The notes: generated from the sequence alone by a model not told the origin. 64,000 bases of DNA from Dielma sp000508965 (GCA_000508965.1 BAHV02000020.1:32918-96917), one strand, 5' to 3'; shown: positions 43,506 through 52,195, counted from the first letter of the stretch. A program made the numbers and translations.

Positions 43506-44291
43506 CTATTTTATCTTAAATTCATCTGCAAAGGTCAGATTCAAACCCTCAATCAGTTTATTACATTCATCGATTGCACGTTCATCAAGCAGATCAACGG
43601 GAACATGAGCGTCATAGCCATAGACACACTGCACCGGATATTGGGCGATGATCTCCCAAAAAGGCCGATAAGGATATGGGTAAGCATCACCTTGTGCATA
43701 AGGCTTCTTGCCGCTCTTTCTTCCTTTCAGATTCACTTCCAGCAAAACATCACAATCAGCCGCGCATCGGGCAATCTGATGCGCCGCTTCCTCACAAGCC
43801 TTTGAAAAGCTGCGGCGGCCGAGCATGAAATAATCCGGATGCGCCAAACAGCTTACCAAACCGCTGCGCATTGCCTTACAGACAAGATCAGTATAATCTC
43901 TGACATCTTCATCCCGGCATAAATAATCAAAACCAAAACCATCAACATATTTGCAATGCTGACCGACAATCATATAATCACAGCGTTCACGCATGTCTTT
44001 AAGAAAATCAGCCTCACTATCATAATACTCGATTTCAAAACCAACTTTAATATCAATTTTGTCACGATACCTTTCTTTCAGATGATAAATTGAAGTCAGA
44101 TAATCATTGGTATCCCGATAAAGCATGCGGTCTGTCGGTATATCAAACCATGTATAACCAATATGTTCACTAAAACCAAGCTGCTTAAAACCCGCATCAA
44201 TAGCGGCCAGAACATATTGTTCATCATCACCATAGGCATGTCCGCAGCGTTTGGTGTGGGTATGCATATTAAAATCCTGTTTACTTTTCAT
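43506..44291 (-). CDS. PHP-domain phosphatase, HisK-type histidinol-phosphatase family
   Basis: Seen: 261 residues from the chosen start. PHP motifs: NMHTHTKRCGHA (metal His), GFEIEYY, IVGQHCKYVDG, LAHPDYFM and YGYDAHVP near the end. Family knowledge: trinuclear-metal phosphoesterase; HisK members dephosphorylate histidinol phosphate, but no histidine genes are nearby, so the substrate is open. The frame extends 15 codons upstream, but AGGTGG before the ATG at 44291 and the typical start (MKSKQDFNMHTH) favour the shorter form. It is 10 bp upstream of the M28-like gene. Confidence 0.85.
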   Translation of the reverse strand: MKSKQDFNMHTHTKRCGHAYGDDEQYVLAAIDAGFKQLGFSEHIGYTWFDIPTDRMLYRDTNDYLTSIYHLKERYRDKIDIKVGFEIEYYDSEADFLKDMRERCDYMIVGQHCKYVDGFGFDYLCRDEDVRDYTDLVCKAMRSGLVSCLAHPDYFMLGRRSFSKACEEAAHQIARCAADCDVLLEVNLKGRKSGKKPYAQGDAYPYPYRPFWEIIAQYPVQCVYGYDAHVPVDLLDERAIDECNKLIEGLNLTFADEFKIK

Positions 44292-44337
44292 ATTCCACCT
44301 GCCAATCCCCTTTATTATACACTGATTAACGAACAAT

Positions 44338-44445
44338 TTATAGTATTAGCATCAGATATTGCACGATCTGTCTAAAATTCAGTATCACTGCAAGAATCAC
44401 TAAAATCAATGCAAACAGACTCAGCTCAAGCCATTTATCTTTCAT
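44338..44445 (-). CDS. Very small single-pass membrane protein, 35 residues
   Basis: Seen: begins MKDKWLELSLF, with one hydrophobic helix (about 8-23) and a basic/aromatic middle (NFRQIVQYLM). AGAGG lies seven bases before the ATG. It ends 46 bp upstream of the PHP gene start, so it may be the first cistron of that operon. Short length limits certainty; no family recognised. Confidence 0.45.
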   Translation of the reverse strand: MKDKWLELSLFALILVILAVILNFRQIVQYLMLIL

Positions 44446-44545
44446 CGGAAACCTCTTTTCAAGATATACTATGCTGATTATTAACGTTGAGTTAAAATTG
44501 TGTTACAGTTTTGTCACTTCCGTTTTCTTTTTGTTAATGACGTGT

Positions 44546-44551
44546 TATAGT
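44546..44551 (+). promoter_or_regulatory. Extended -10 promoter of the C-rich small RNA
   Basis: TG-T-TATAGT (TATAGT at 44546-44551) places the start point at about 44558, exactly the first base of the RNA's 5' stem. No good -35 was found. Confidence 0.55.
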
Positions 44552-44557
44552 ATGCAT

Positions 44558-44680
44558 GTGAAACAATCATTAAACTTTTTCATGAACTATATTTGTCCCT
44601 ACCTACCTAAAACTCAACGAAAGCAATTGTTTCACAGCCCTCAAGAATTGTCCTCCTAGTCAAAAGACAATTCTTTTTTT
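44558..44680 (+). ncRNA. Probable trans-acting small RNA with anti-Shine-Dalgarno (CCUCCU) loop
   Basis: About 123 nt on the plus strand in a gap between minus-strand genes. The 5' end GTGAAACAAT (44558-44567) pairs perfectly with ATTGTTTCAC (44626-44635), enclosing a loop with C-rich single-stranded repeats (GTCCCTACCTACC). A second hairpin, AAGAATTGTC/GACAATTCTT (44643-44652 with 44666-44675), runs into seven T and is the terminator; its loop carries CCTCCT, complementary to ribosome-binding sites. Family knowledge: Gram-positive regulatory RNAs such as RsaE/RoxS use unpaired C-rich loops to block SD sequences. A 35-codon frame overlaps it but has no RBS. Confidence 0.65.
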
Positions 44681-44690
44681 CTGTTTAAAA

Positions 44691-44722
44691 TGAAAAGCCC
44701 GCTGACATATTGTGACAGCGGG
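44691..44722 (-). terminator. Terminator of the DUF362 ferredoxin gene
   Basis: CCCGCTG/CAGCGGG stem (44698-44704 with 44716-44722), with a T-rich tract on the minus strand. Confidence 0.8.
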
Positions 44723-44737
44723 TTTTGCTTTTACTAT

Positions 44738-45853
44738 TTATTTAATTTCTATCAATTCATAGCTGCGGGTGCCCAAGCCGATGTTCTGCGCATGCTCCAA
44801 ACACACTTCCCAATTTGTATCTGGATGCGTGCCGGTAAATGGATCATGGTGATCACAGTGATGTTCTCGGTTTTTAGCAAGCTGAGAATTCGGAATAACC
44901 GGTGCCTTTTGACACATATCAGCACATGCCTGATCGATTGCAACAGGATCGAAAGACGCAAACATACCGACATCGCCGATGATTGGCAGATCGTTTTCAG
45001 AGTGACAGTCACAGCATGGTGATACATCAACAACTAATGAAATATGAAACTGCGGGCGGTTTTGAACAACAGCCAGCGAATATTCCGCAATCTTTTTATT
45101 CAGCAGATCATTGGCAGAACCATTCGTAGGATGGATGGCATCATGATTGCAGGCGCCGATACAGCGGCCGCAGCCTACACATTGGGTATGATCGATAACC
45201 GCCTTGCGATCAACAAATGAAATAGCACCGTGCGCACAGTTTTTATAACACTGACCACAGCTGACACACATTTCCCGGTTTACCATCGGCTTGCCGCTGT
45301 AATGCATTTCCATCTTACCGGCCCGCGAACCGCAGCCCATGCCGATATTTTTCAGACAGCCGCCAAAACCGGTTGATTCATGACCCTTAAAATGTGTCAG
45401 CGTAATGAAAATATCCGCATCCATTACAGCACGGCCTATTTTCGCTGACGTAACGTATTCTCCATTGACTGGCACATCAATATCATCAGTGCCTTTCAAG
45501 CCATCAGCGATAATGACATGACAGTTTGTAGCAAAAGGATTGAAGCCATTTTCATAAGCTGTATCTAAATGATCAATTGCATTCTTACGGCGGCCTACAT
45601 AAAGTGTGTTGCAGTCAGTAAGAAAAGCGCTGCCGCCATTCTTTTTAATTAGATCCACTAAAACTTTCGCATAATTAGGTCTTAAATAAGACAGATTTCC
45701 CGGTTCGCCAAAATGTATTTTAATCGCCGTAAATTTATCTTTGAAATTGATTGTTTCGATACCTGCCGTTTTGATGAGCTTTTCCAGCTTTTGAAGCAGA
45801 TTGCAGTCAGCCGTTGCGGTAAAGTCACAATAGTAAACTTTAGCTTTATCCAT
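44738..45853 (-). CDS. DUF362 domain protein with two [4Fe-4S] ferredoxin motifs
   Basis: Seen: 371 residues. An N-terminal DUF362 domain (about 1-185; KIHFGEPGNLSYLRP, LTHFKGHESTGFGGCLKNIGMG) is followed by a 2[4Fe-4S] ferredoxin segment, CVSCGQCYKNCAHGA and CVGCGRCIGACNHDA. A further C-terminal part has Cys-His residues (SPCCDCHSEND). Family knowledge: widespread in anaerobes, presumed ferredoxin-like redox protein; exact role unknown. Monocistronic, with GGGAGGTATG before the ATG. Confidence 0.9.
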   Translation of the reverse strand: MDKAKVYYCDFTATADCNLLQKLEKLIKTAGIETINFKDKFTAIKIHFGEPGNLSYLRPNYAKVLVDLIKKNGGSAFLTDCNTLYVGRRKNAIDHLDTAYENGFNPFATNCHVIIADGLKGTDDIDVPVNGEYVTSAKIGRAVMDADIFITLTHFKGHESTGFGGCLKNIGMGCGSRAGKMEMHYSGKPMVNREMCVSCGQCYKNCAHGAISFVDRKAVIDHTQCVGCGRCIGACNHDAIHPTNGSANDLLNKKIAEYSLAVVQNRPQFHISLVVDVSPCCDCHSENDLPIIGDVGMFASFDPVAIDQACADMCQKAPVIPNSQLAKNREHHCDHHDPFTGTHPDTNWEVCLEHAQNIGLGTRSYELIEIK

Positions 45854-46272
45854 AATTCATACCTCCCGTATTTATGATTATTATACTTTTTTTACGAGTA
45901 AAGTACAATTAGTGATAAAGTGAAATCATTTTGGACGCAAATCTTTTTGAGTTTAACATTAAAGCATAAACAGCAATAAACAGAATAATCAGAAGCGGAT
46001 GCATTCAAACTATTCATTAATTTATAAGAAATTAAAACTATGTCCCCGCTTCTTATTTATCTCGATTTTCACGTATTTAGGTTCAAGAAAATGAGGATTT
46101 CAGCATATTTCATGGGTGTTAAAGACTGTAAAACGGCTGTTCTCTCCTGCAAAATGCGAATTATTTTTATGATGAATAATAATAACGAACAGCGATGCCC
46201 ATCAAAAAATTTTTGACACATAAAAAGATTTCAGCTTGATAGCCGCATAACAAAAATTAATAATGATAAGCT
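45854..46272. other. Intergenic region, 419 bp, no gene; one long-loop hairpin
   Basis: It carries the promoter region of the DUF362 gene and the 3' region of the diguanylate cyclase gene. AGAAGCGG (45991-45998) and CCGCTTCT (46046-46053) form a perfect 8-bp stem with a 47-nt loop, followed by an AT-rich tract. This could be a terminator or part of an RNA, but no promoter is convincing. Confidence 0.4.
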
Positions 46273-47586
46273 TTATTTATTATTTTTTTTAGCATGATAC
46301 ATCCGTTTATCAGCAAGATGAATCAAACCCTCTGAGTCAATCGCTTCTTCCGGAAAAAATGCATAGCCAATACTCGCTGTCATTCGTATTACCGCTTTAT
46401 CTAATTTAATGGGCTCATTTAATGCAGTGGAAAGATCCTTCATTTTTTCTTTACAATCCGCTTTTCTTTCCAAATGCTCTAAAATAATCACAAATTCATC
46501 GCCCCCTATTCGAGCAATTACATCCTCACTTGCAATGCATTGCTTCATTCGGCAGCCTGCTTCCTTCAAGAGAACATCACCTTGTAAATGTCCATATGTA
46601 TCATTGATTTTCTTAAAATCATTAATATCTACATATAAAAGTGCCATTGCATTCTTTTCATTACGGCATCGCAGTTCCAAGTAATTCAAAAGCTTTCTTC
46701 TATTAACAAGTCCGGTCAGGCTATCAATTTCTGCATGGTTTATCAATTGTTCATGTCGTTCCTCAAGCATATGAGCAATGATCGTACAAAGTATCGTGAT
46801 TCCTATCCCAAAGCCTAGGATCAAGGCTATATTTAAATAATAACTGAGATGACTTTTGCGAGATAATGCCAGCTTCCATATGTGATTAGGCACTTCGATG
46901 TCACCATTCAACGAATTTACTTCATCAAAGTTTTCTGATTCTTTGATTATCACTTTTTCATTATTGACAGATGTATAGAGACTGTATTTATATCCGTTAT
47001 GTTCCAATTCCTCCAACACCAAGGAATTAAGAGCTTCCGGCAGATCCAATATAATAACCGAAAATCCCCAGAACACTTCAGTCCCGTCTTCTTGTGTTAA
47101 AAAAATGGGATTTCGTGCCACTAAACCAAAACCACCCTGCGTCAGCATATAGGGACTCGATAAAGCAATTTCTTTTGTATTTTTTGCTAGAAGAGCATCT
47201 TCTCTTCTTTCCGGATTCTCAAATATATTTTCACCGACTGCTTTTTCGTTGCTCTGTATTGGATAGCAATATTGCACTACACCATTGGGAAGATATTGAA
47301 TCGCTCTTATTCCTTCGCCCTGCATCAATGACTTAGCTAAATCATTAAAAGTTTCTTCCGGAACTTCTCCCTTACTGGTTATAATTATAGATTCTAATAT
47401 GTCTGTTTTATGAAAAAGTGAATATAAAAGATTTTCTGTCCGGTCAGTATAAATTTCTAATGTATGCTGTACTTCTGCTTTTTCATTCTCTCTATAAGTG
47501 TGCGTAAAAAGCATACTGAGAGCAATCGTTGTCAGTATTCCAATGATTAAGACAATCAAATAGTAATTTTTTTTAGTCTTTTTCAT
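46273..47586 (-). CDS. Membrane diguanylate cyclase with CHASE-like sensor domain
   Basis: Seen: 437 residues. Two transmembrane segments (about 9-27 and 252-272) bracket an extracytoplasmic domain whose sequence (AIQYLPNGVVQYCYP, SSPYMLTQGGFGLVARNPIF) resembles CHASE domains. A C-terminal GGDEF domain (about 285-435) has an intact active-site motif, IGGDEFVIIL. Family knowledge: makes cyclic di-GMP from two GTP in response to an external ligand. No RxxD inhibitory site is evident just before GGDEF. It is divergent from an EAL phosphodiesterase gene 0.5 kb away, a natural opposing pair. Confidence 0.92.
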   Translation of the reverse strand: MKKTKKNYYLIVLIIGILTTIALSMLFTHTYRENEKAEVQHTLEIYTDRTENLLYSLFHKTDILESIIITSKGEVPEETFNDLAKSLMQGEGIRAIQYLPNGVVQYCYPIQSNEKAVGENIFENPERREDALLAKNTKEIALSSPYMLTQGGFGLVARNPIFLTQEDGTEVFWGFSVIILDLPEALNSLVLEELEHNGYKYSLYTSVNNEKVIIKESENFDEVNSLNGDIEVPNHIWKLALSRKSHLSYYLNIALILGFGIGITILCTIIAHMLEERHEQLINHAEIDSLTGLVNRRKLLNYLELRCRNEKNAMALLYVDINDFKKINDTYGHLQGDVLLKEAGCRMKQCIASEDVIARIGGDEFVIILEHLERKADCKEKMKDLSTALNEPIKLDKAVIRMTASIGYAFFPEEAIDSEGLIHLADKRMYHAKKNNK

Positions 47587-48087
47587 ATCAGCCTATTCCT
47601 TATCATTGTGTTATTGAATGAGTAATCAAATAATTCTATTATCAATATTATACCCCTCTCCCCCTATCAATTTCAGATTGTTTTATTTCTCAAAATTATT
47701 TTCATAAATAAATGAAAACTAAAATTGTCAATCGCGTTTTTTTGACATCCCTTATACCAAGCATTCCATTCCTCTTCGATAAGCGTTGTGCCATTGAAAA
47801 TTTAGACTTTAAAATGCTTGCTTGAGAGACTGAATTCCCCCTCAGCCAAATACTTTATCAAGACTTCAAGCATTATGTGAATGCCGTGATTACCGTTCTT
47901 AATCACAGCATACAATCTTATGTTAGGTTCAATGCAATTATTATAACCTTTAATGTAAAAAAAGAAAAGTTACTTTTACATTAAAGGATGCTATCTATAT
48001 ACGGTTATTTATTAATTGGATATCCATATGCATTCTATAAATATAAAATTTTATGTGCTATAATTGAAATTAAATGAGGTGATAGTA
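47587..48087. other. Divergent intergenic region between the cyclase and phosphodiesterase genes
   Basis: 501 bp without a gene. A perfect 14-bp inverted repeat (CCTTTAATGTAAAA, 47947-47960, with its complement at 47974-47987) stands about 100 bp before an extended -10 (TGCTATAAT, 48056-48064) that serves the EAL gene. The repeat could be an operator or a terminator-like structure. Confidence 0.5.
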
Positions 48088-49326
48088 ATGGATAATTTAA
48101 AAGCTGAGTATAAAAAAGCAATTGAATCAGACAAAATGTATGTCTTGATAAATCTAAATATAAAAAACTACCGTTATATCTATTATGTATATGGTATTGA
48201 GTATGCTCAACACTTTCTGCTTAAAATAGAAAATGCAATAAAAAACACATTATTACCCGATGATACAGTCAGCCGAATGGAACGTGATGATTTTTTCATT
48301 CTAAAGTCGTATACGAATATAGAAGAATTGGAAAAAAACTACCTTATTACATTAGTGGATGCGGTTTTTGAAATAGACGATAAATATATGTATAAGAATT
48401 GCTATGCATCATTGGGTCTTTTCCTGATGAACGATAAGGATCATTTCTGCAGCTTTGAAGAAGCCATGGACAAAGCAATTTTCAGCCGAATATCCTCAAA
48501 AACATTACATAGCCGAACCTTTAATTATGAATTTTATAAACCGAATTTATTAGCTGATTATATTGAATCTTATCGAATGGAAGAGATCACCGCAAATGCA
48601 AGATCGAAAAATTTATATGAAGTTTATATCCAGCCTAAAGTGGATATAAGGACACATCAGATCATAGGCGGGGAAGCTCTTCTCAGACTCCCCTATGAAG
48701 GAAAGCAGATGCCGGCTGCTGATTTTATGTCTATTCTAAATAAAAACGGTTATATCCGTCTTGTTGATTTATATGTATGTGAAAAGGTTGTTAAGTATAT
48801 GACCGAACGATTTCACGAAGGTAAGCGCAACGTTTGTATTAGTTTGAACATTTCCAATTCATACTTCTATGATGAGCTTCTGCTTGAGGACTATTGCAGC
48901 ATCATGAATAAATACAGCATGGATACCAGCTATTTAGAGCTTGAATTCATGGAAACGATTAAAATTGACGAGCAAAGATTGAAACAGCATGTATCTGATT
49001 TTCACAAGCATGGATTCTCTTGTGCCCTCGATGACTTTGGAAATGGTTATTCAAATTTTAATGTCTTGCGTACATGCAATATAGATACCGTAAAAATCGA
49101 CAGGTGTTTCTTTATAGAACCCTTGAATAATGAAACCAAAAAAATTCTGAACACGATGATTCATCTGATTAAATATCTAGGTATGAAGGTTATTGCAGAA
49201 GGGGTAGAGCGAAAGGAAGATGTAGAATTTTTAAAGACAACAGAATGCGATGCTATTCAGGGATTCTATTTCTACAAACCAATGCCTATGGATGAATTTT
49301 TTGTACTTCTTGATCAACAATCATAA
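48088..49326 (+). CDS. EAL-domain cyclic di-GMP phosphodiesterase with degenerate GGDEF domain
   Basis: Seen: 412 residues. The N-terminal half (about 1-150) has GGDEF-like topology but RMERDDFFIL in place of the GGDEF motif, so no cyclase activity is expected. The EAL domain (about 165-405) keeps the key residues: EALLRL, Asn in ISLNIS, Glu in LELEFMET, DDFGNGYSN, Lys in VKIDR, AEGVE and IQGFYF. Family knowledge: hydrolyses c-di-GMP to pGpG with Mg or Mn; degenerate GGDEF domains often sense GTP. It lacks transmembrane segments. The ATG at 48088 is chosen because GAGGTGAT precedes it and the longer start lies inside the -10. Confidence 0.9.
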   Translation: MDNLKAEYKKAIESDKMYVLINLNIKNYRYIYYVYGIEYAQHFLLKIENAIKNTLLPDDTVSRMERDDFFILKSYTNIEELEKNYLITLVDAVFEIDDKYMYKNCYASLGLFLMNDKDHFCSFEEAMDKAIFSRISSKTLHSRTFNYEFYKPNLLADYIESYRMEEITANARSKNLYEVYIQPKVDIRTHQIIGGEALLRLPYEGKQMPAADFMSILNKNGYIRLVDLYVCEKVVKYMTERFHEGKRNVCISLNISNSYFYDELLLEDYCSIMNKYSMDTSYLELEFMETIKIDEQRLKQHVSDFHKHGFSCALDDFGNGYSNFNVLRTCNIDTVKIDRCFFIEPLNNETKKILNTMIHLIKYLGMKVIAEGVERKEDVEFLKTTECDAIQGFYFYKPMPMDEFFVLLDQQS

Positions 49327-49332
49327 TTAAGT

Positions 49333-49358
49333 GTGCAATATAGTCTGCACCTTTTTTT
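49333..49358 (+). terminator. Terminator of the EAL gene
   Basis: GTGCA/TGCAC stem (49333-49337 with 49346-49350) followed by seven T. Confidence 0.75.
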
Positions 49359-49555
49359 ATGCCATAGGGAATGATAATTACCGCATCGTGTATAACCATT
49401 GTGTCTTTTTCACGCATTTTATAAATGCTGAACCTTTGGTGAAGATAGCATCATATACCCTTTAATCGCTTCATTCAGCAGCAGCATTAAATGCGTTGCT
49501 TTTTCATAAATCAAGTAACTTTTCATAAAATTTTCATTTTTTTATCATTTACCTC

Positions 49556-49584
49556 TTGACATTTCTAATTTTTGTAGCTATTAT
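49556..49584 (+). promoter_or_regulatory. Promoter of the T-box controlled amino-acid operon
   Basis: TTGACA (49556-49561), 17 bp, TATTAT (49579-49584). The start point falls at the 5' base of T-box stem I. Confidence 0.75.
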
Positions 49585-49589
49585 TGATT

Positions 49590-49812
49590 CAACATCAATG
49601 AAAAAGAGTAGTAGTTTCCGGCGGCACTTGCAGAGAGTCATGGTTTGGTGAAACATGACAGGTCAAAAGAAATGAACGAGCTTTGGAGATGTTGCCGTAT
49701 GAAAGTAAGGCAACTGTTTCCCGCATTAAGGGCAGAGGTGGTCAGCAAATGCTGACAAGTAGAGTGGTACCGCGAATAACATCGTCTCTTCATTATGAAG
49801 AGGCGTTTTTTT
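49590..49812 (+). promoter_or_regulatory. T-box riboswitch leader
   Basis: Stem I is closed by CAACATC (49590-49596) with GATGTTG (49688-49694). The AGTAG bulge, an AGAGAG segment and the GGTTTGGTGAAAC apical loop are in the expected order. Stem III is GTTGCC/GGCAAC. The 14-base T-box AGAGTGGTACCGCG (49761-49774) is canonical; its UGGU would pair a tRNA with discriminator A. The terminator CTCTTC/GAAGAG (49786-49802) plus seven T follows. The specifier is ambiguous by eye: the position after the conserved GAA gives CGA (Arg, 49677-49679), while GAG (Glu) one base later cannot be excluded. It controls the ABC transporter operon. Confidence 0.93.
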
Positions 49813-49831
49813 ATTACAAGGGGTGAAGAAA

Positions 49832-49873
49832 ATGAAACAGCTTTCTTCTCATAAGTTTCAAAAACGACGATGA
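49832..49873 (+). CDS. Possible 13-residue leader peptide ending in tandem CGA arginine codons
   Basis: Between the T-box terminator and the transporter gene, AAGGGGTGAAGAAA precedes an ATG whose frame reads MKQLSSHKFQKRR and stops. The last two sense codons are both CGA, and Arg/Lys residues cluster at the end. Whether it is translated or regulatory is unknown. Confidence 0.35.
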   Translation: MKQLSSHKFQKRR

Positions 49874-49953
49874 TGTTTTTGGGACAGAGAAAAATGCAAA
49901 CGAATAAAAACATAAAATACTTATAAAATATAAGAAAGAAAGAGGAAAAAACA

Positions 49954-50748
49954 ATGAAAAAACTAGTAAAAATTACAGCTGCCATGCTGATGACATGCGC
50001 GCTAATCACAGGATGTTCTTCAAAACCAACCGATAACAATGATCCGAAGACTGCTGCTACCTGGGAAGATCAATTAGGTAAAAAAGGGGTTATCGCAATC
50101 GGTATCTCTCCGGATTATCCGCCTTATGAATCATTAGATGCCAGCGGCAACATGGAAGGCTTTGATATCGACATGGTTGCTGAACTGCAGAAATATTTTG
50201 GTACTGAAGATGCCCCTTATGAAATTGAATGGGTACAGATGTCATTTGATACGATTATCTCTTCGGTTCAAACAGGTCAAGTTGACTTAGGTGTAGCCGG
50301 CTTTACTTATGATCCAGACCGTGATGTATTATTCTCTGAACCATATATGGAAAGCGGTCAGGTTGCCTTAGTAAATCCTGATTCTGATATCAAAACAGTG
50401 GATGATCTGAAAAACAAAAAAATCGGTGCCCAGCTGGGTGCAACGGCTGAAAAAGCTGCGAACTCAATCGAAGGCGCAGATGTTCAGGCAGTAAGCAGTG
50501 TTAACGTACTGATCGAATCATTAAAGAGCAACGCATTAGATGCAGTTGTTGTAGATATTCCGGTTGCGAAAGGTTATGTAGAGAATGCAGGCTTTGTCAT
50601 GCTGGATGAAGTGCTGATCGATGAAAGCACATCAATCATCGCGGCTAAAGGCAATGACGAGCTGATTGCTAAAGTTAATGAAGCTGTTAAAGCATTTAAA
50701 GCCAGTGATGCTTACAATGAATTAAAAGAAAAATGGGGTATGAATTAA
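49954..50748 (+). CDS. Amino-acid ABC transporter, substrate-binding lipoprotein
   Basis: Seen: 264 residues. Lipoprotein signal with lipobox ITGC (Cys21). SBP family 3 domain (about 40-262) with GISPDYPPYE, GFDIDMVAELQKYF, QVDLGVAGFTYDPDR and NALDAVVVDIPVA. Family knowledge: binds a polar amino acid outside the membrane for import. The Asp/Arg pattern of the binding motif fits polar or basic amino acids but does not fix the ligand. First full gene of the T-box operon with a permease and an ATPase, 28 bp before the permease. GAAAGAGGAAAAAA upstream. Confidence 0.93.
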   Translation: MKKLVKITAAMLMTCALITGCSSKPTDNNDPKTAATWEDQLGKKGVIAIGISPDYPPYESLDASGNMEGFDIDMVAELQKYFGTEDAPYEIEWVQMSFDTIISSVQTGQVDLGVAGFTYDPDRDVLFSEPYMESGQVALVNPDSDIKTVDDLKNKKIGAQLGATAEKAANSIEGADVQAVSSVNVLIESLKSNALDAVVVDIPVAKGYVENAGFVMLDEVLIDESTSIIAAKGNDELIAKVNEAVKAFKASDAYNELKEKWGMN

Positions 50749-50775
50749 TTACCCCTTTCTTATGGAGGATAAGTC

Positions 50776-51474
50776 ATGGATATAGAGCTGATATTTCAAA
50801 ATGCAGATAAGATACTCTCCCCGGAGAATCTGTTATTTATTCTAAAGGGTGCCGGTATCTCATTAGTTATCGCTACCATCGCCCTTCTCTTTGGTACTGT
50901 TTTCGGGATTCTCGGTGCAGCCGGTAAGATTTCTAAGAACCCGATTTTAAGAACCTTATCAACAATTTATGTAAATCTGTTCCGCGGCACGCCGATGCTG
51001 CTTCAGATTTTGTTTTTCTATCTTGGTTTCCCGCTGCTGTTTCGTGCTGTTACCGGTGAAGTACTGAGGGCTCAGGCTTATGTTGTCGCTATCGCCGCAA
51101 TCAGCTTAAACAGCGGTGCCTATTCTACCGAATTAATTCGTTCAGGTATCATGGCCATTGACAAAGGTCAATGGGAAGCCAGTAAGACATTGGGTTTATC
51201 TTATATGCAGATGATGCGTTTCATCATTCTGCCGCAGGCATTCAAACAAATTATTCCGCCAATGGTCAGTGAATACATTACATTGATCAAGGATTCATCG
51301 CTCGCCAGTGTTATCGGTGCCGTTGAGCTTCTGCAAAGTGCTCAGATCATCGGTGCTAAATATTACAACTATCTGATTCCCCTGCTGGCAGTCAGCGTTG
51401 TATATCTGATTATGACTTCAATTATTGCCTTTATCGCAATGCACCTTGAAAGGAGGATGGCGGTCAGTGATTAA
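50776..51474 (+). CDS. Amino-acid ABC transporter permease (HisMQ family)
   Basis: Seen: 232 residues with about five transmembrane segments and the family EAA-type motif region (EASKTLGLSYMQMMRFIILPQAF); FRGTPMLLQILFFYLG is also typical of HisM/GlnP proteins. It forms the membrane channel with the ATPase encoded next. GGAGGATAAGTC before the ATG. The 3' end contains the RBS and start of the ATPase gene (8 bp overlap). Confidence 0.95.
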   Translation: MDIELIFQNADKILSPENLLFILKGAGISLVIATIALLFGTVFGILGAAGKISKNPILRTLSTIYVNLFRGTPMLLQILFFYLGFPLLFRAVTGEVLRAQAYVVAIAAISLNSGAYSTELIRSGIMAIDKGQWEASKTLGLSYMQMMRFIILPQAFKQIIPPMVSEYITLIKDSSLASVIGAVELLQSAQIIGAKYYNYLIPLLAVSVVYLIMTSIIAFIAMHLERRMAVSD

Positions 51475-52195
51475 ATTAAACCATATTTCAAAATCCTTCG
51501 GTACCGTAGATGCGGTTAAGGACGTATCATTAGAAATCAAACAAGGTGAGATCGTCTGTCTGATCGGTCCAAGCGGCAGCGGTAAAAGTACCGTTCTGCG
51601 CTGTATTGACGGTTTAGAGATACCGGACAGCGGAACGGTTGAAATCTTTGGTGAAGTGGTAGATTTTAACAATGAGGCTTCAATCAAACAGGCCCGCAGC
51701 CGGATGGGATTTGTATTCCAGCATTTCAACTTGTTTCCGCATATGAGTGTCCTTGACAATTTAACGCTCTCACCGATTCAAGTCTTAGGCATGGATAAAG
51801 ATAGTGCTGAGAAACAGGCGGTTGCCCTTTTAAAGCGAGTCGGACTTGAAGATAAAAAAGATGCCTATCCGAAACAGCTCTCCGGCGGTCAGAAACAGCG
51901 TGTCGCGATTGCCCGCTCATTAGCCATGAATCCGGAAATGATGCTGTTTGATGAACCGACCAGTGCCCTTGACCCGGAAATGGTTGTAGAGGTTTTAGAG
52001 GTTATGAAGGAACTTGCGAAGGATGGTATGACCATGGCTGTGGTAACTCATGAAATGGGCTTTGCCAAAGAAATTGCCAATCGGGTAATCTTCCTCGAGG
52101 ATGGACAAATCATCGAAGAAAAAGACCCGCAGACCTTCTTCACAAATCCTGAAACGGATCGTGCAAAGGAATTCTTAAGTAAGATTATTCACTAG
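51467..52195 (+). CDS. Amino-acid ABC transporter ATP-binding protein
   Basis: Seen: 242 residues. Walker A GPSGSGKST, Q-loop FQHFNLFPH, signature LSGGQKQR, Walker B MLFDEPTSALD and switch His in VVTHEMG. Family knowledge: drives uptake with two copies per transporter. The start is taken as the GTG at 51467, because AAAGGAGG lies ten bases upstream and the protein then begins VIKLNHISKSFG, the standard start for this family; a longer frame from 51425 would run through the permease gene. Third gene of the T-box operon. Confidence 0.95.
   Translation: MIKLNHISKSFGTVDAVKDVSLEIKQGEIVCLIGPSGSGKSTVLRCIDGLEIPDSGTVEIFGEVVDFNNEASIKQARSRMGFVFQHFNLFPHMSVLDNLTLSPIQVLGMDKDSAEKQAVALLKRVGLEDKKDAYPKQLSGGQKQRVAIARSLAMNPEMMLFDEPTSALDPEMVVEVLEVMKELAKDGMTMAVVTHEMGFAKEIANRVIFLEDGQIIEEKDPQTFFTNPETDRAKEFLSKIIH

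Noticed and set aside
44471..44659. 62-codon plus-strand frame over the C-rich small RNA
   Set aside because: It starts upstream of the promoter and lacks an RBS; the sequence is better explained as an sRNA with perfect stems and terminator.
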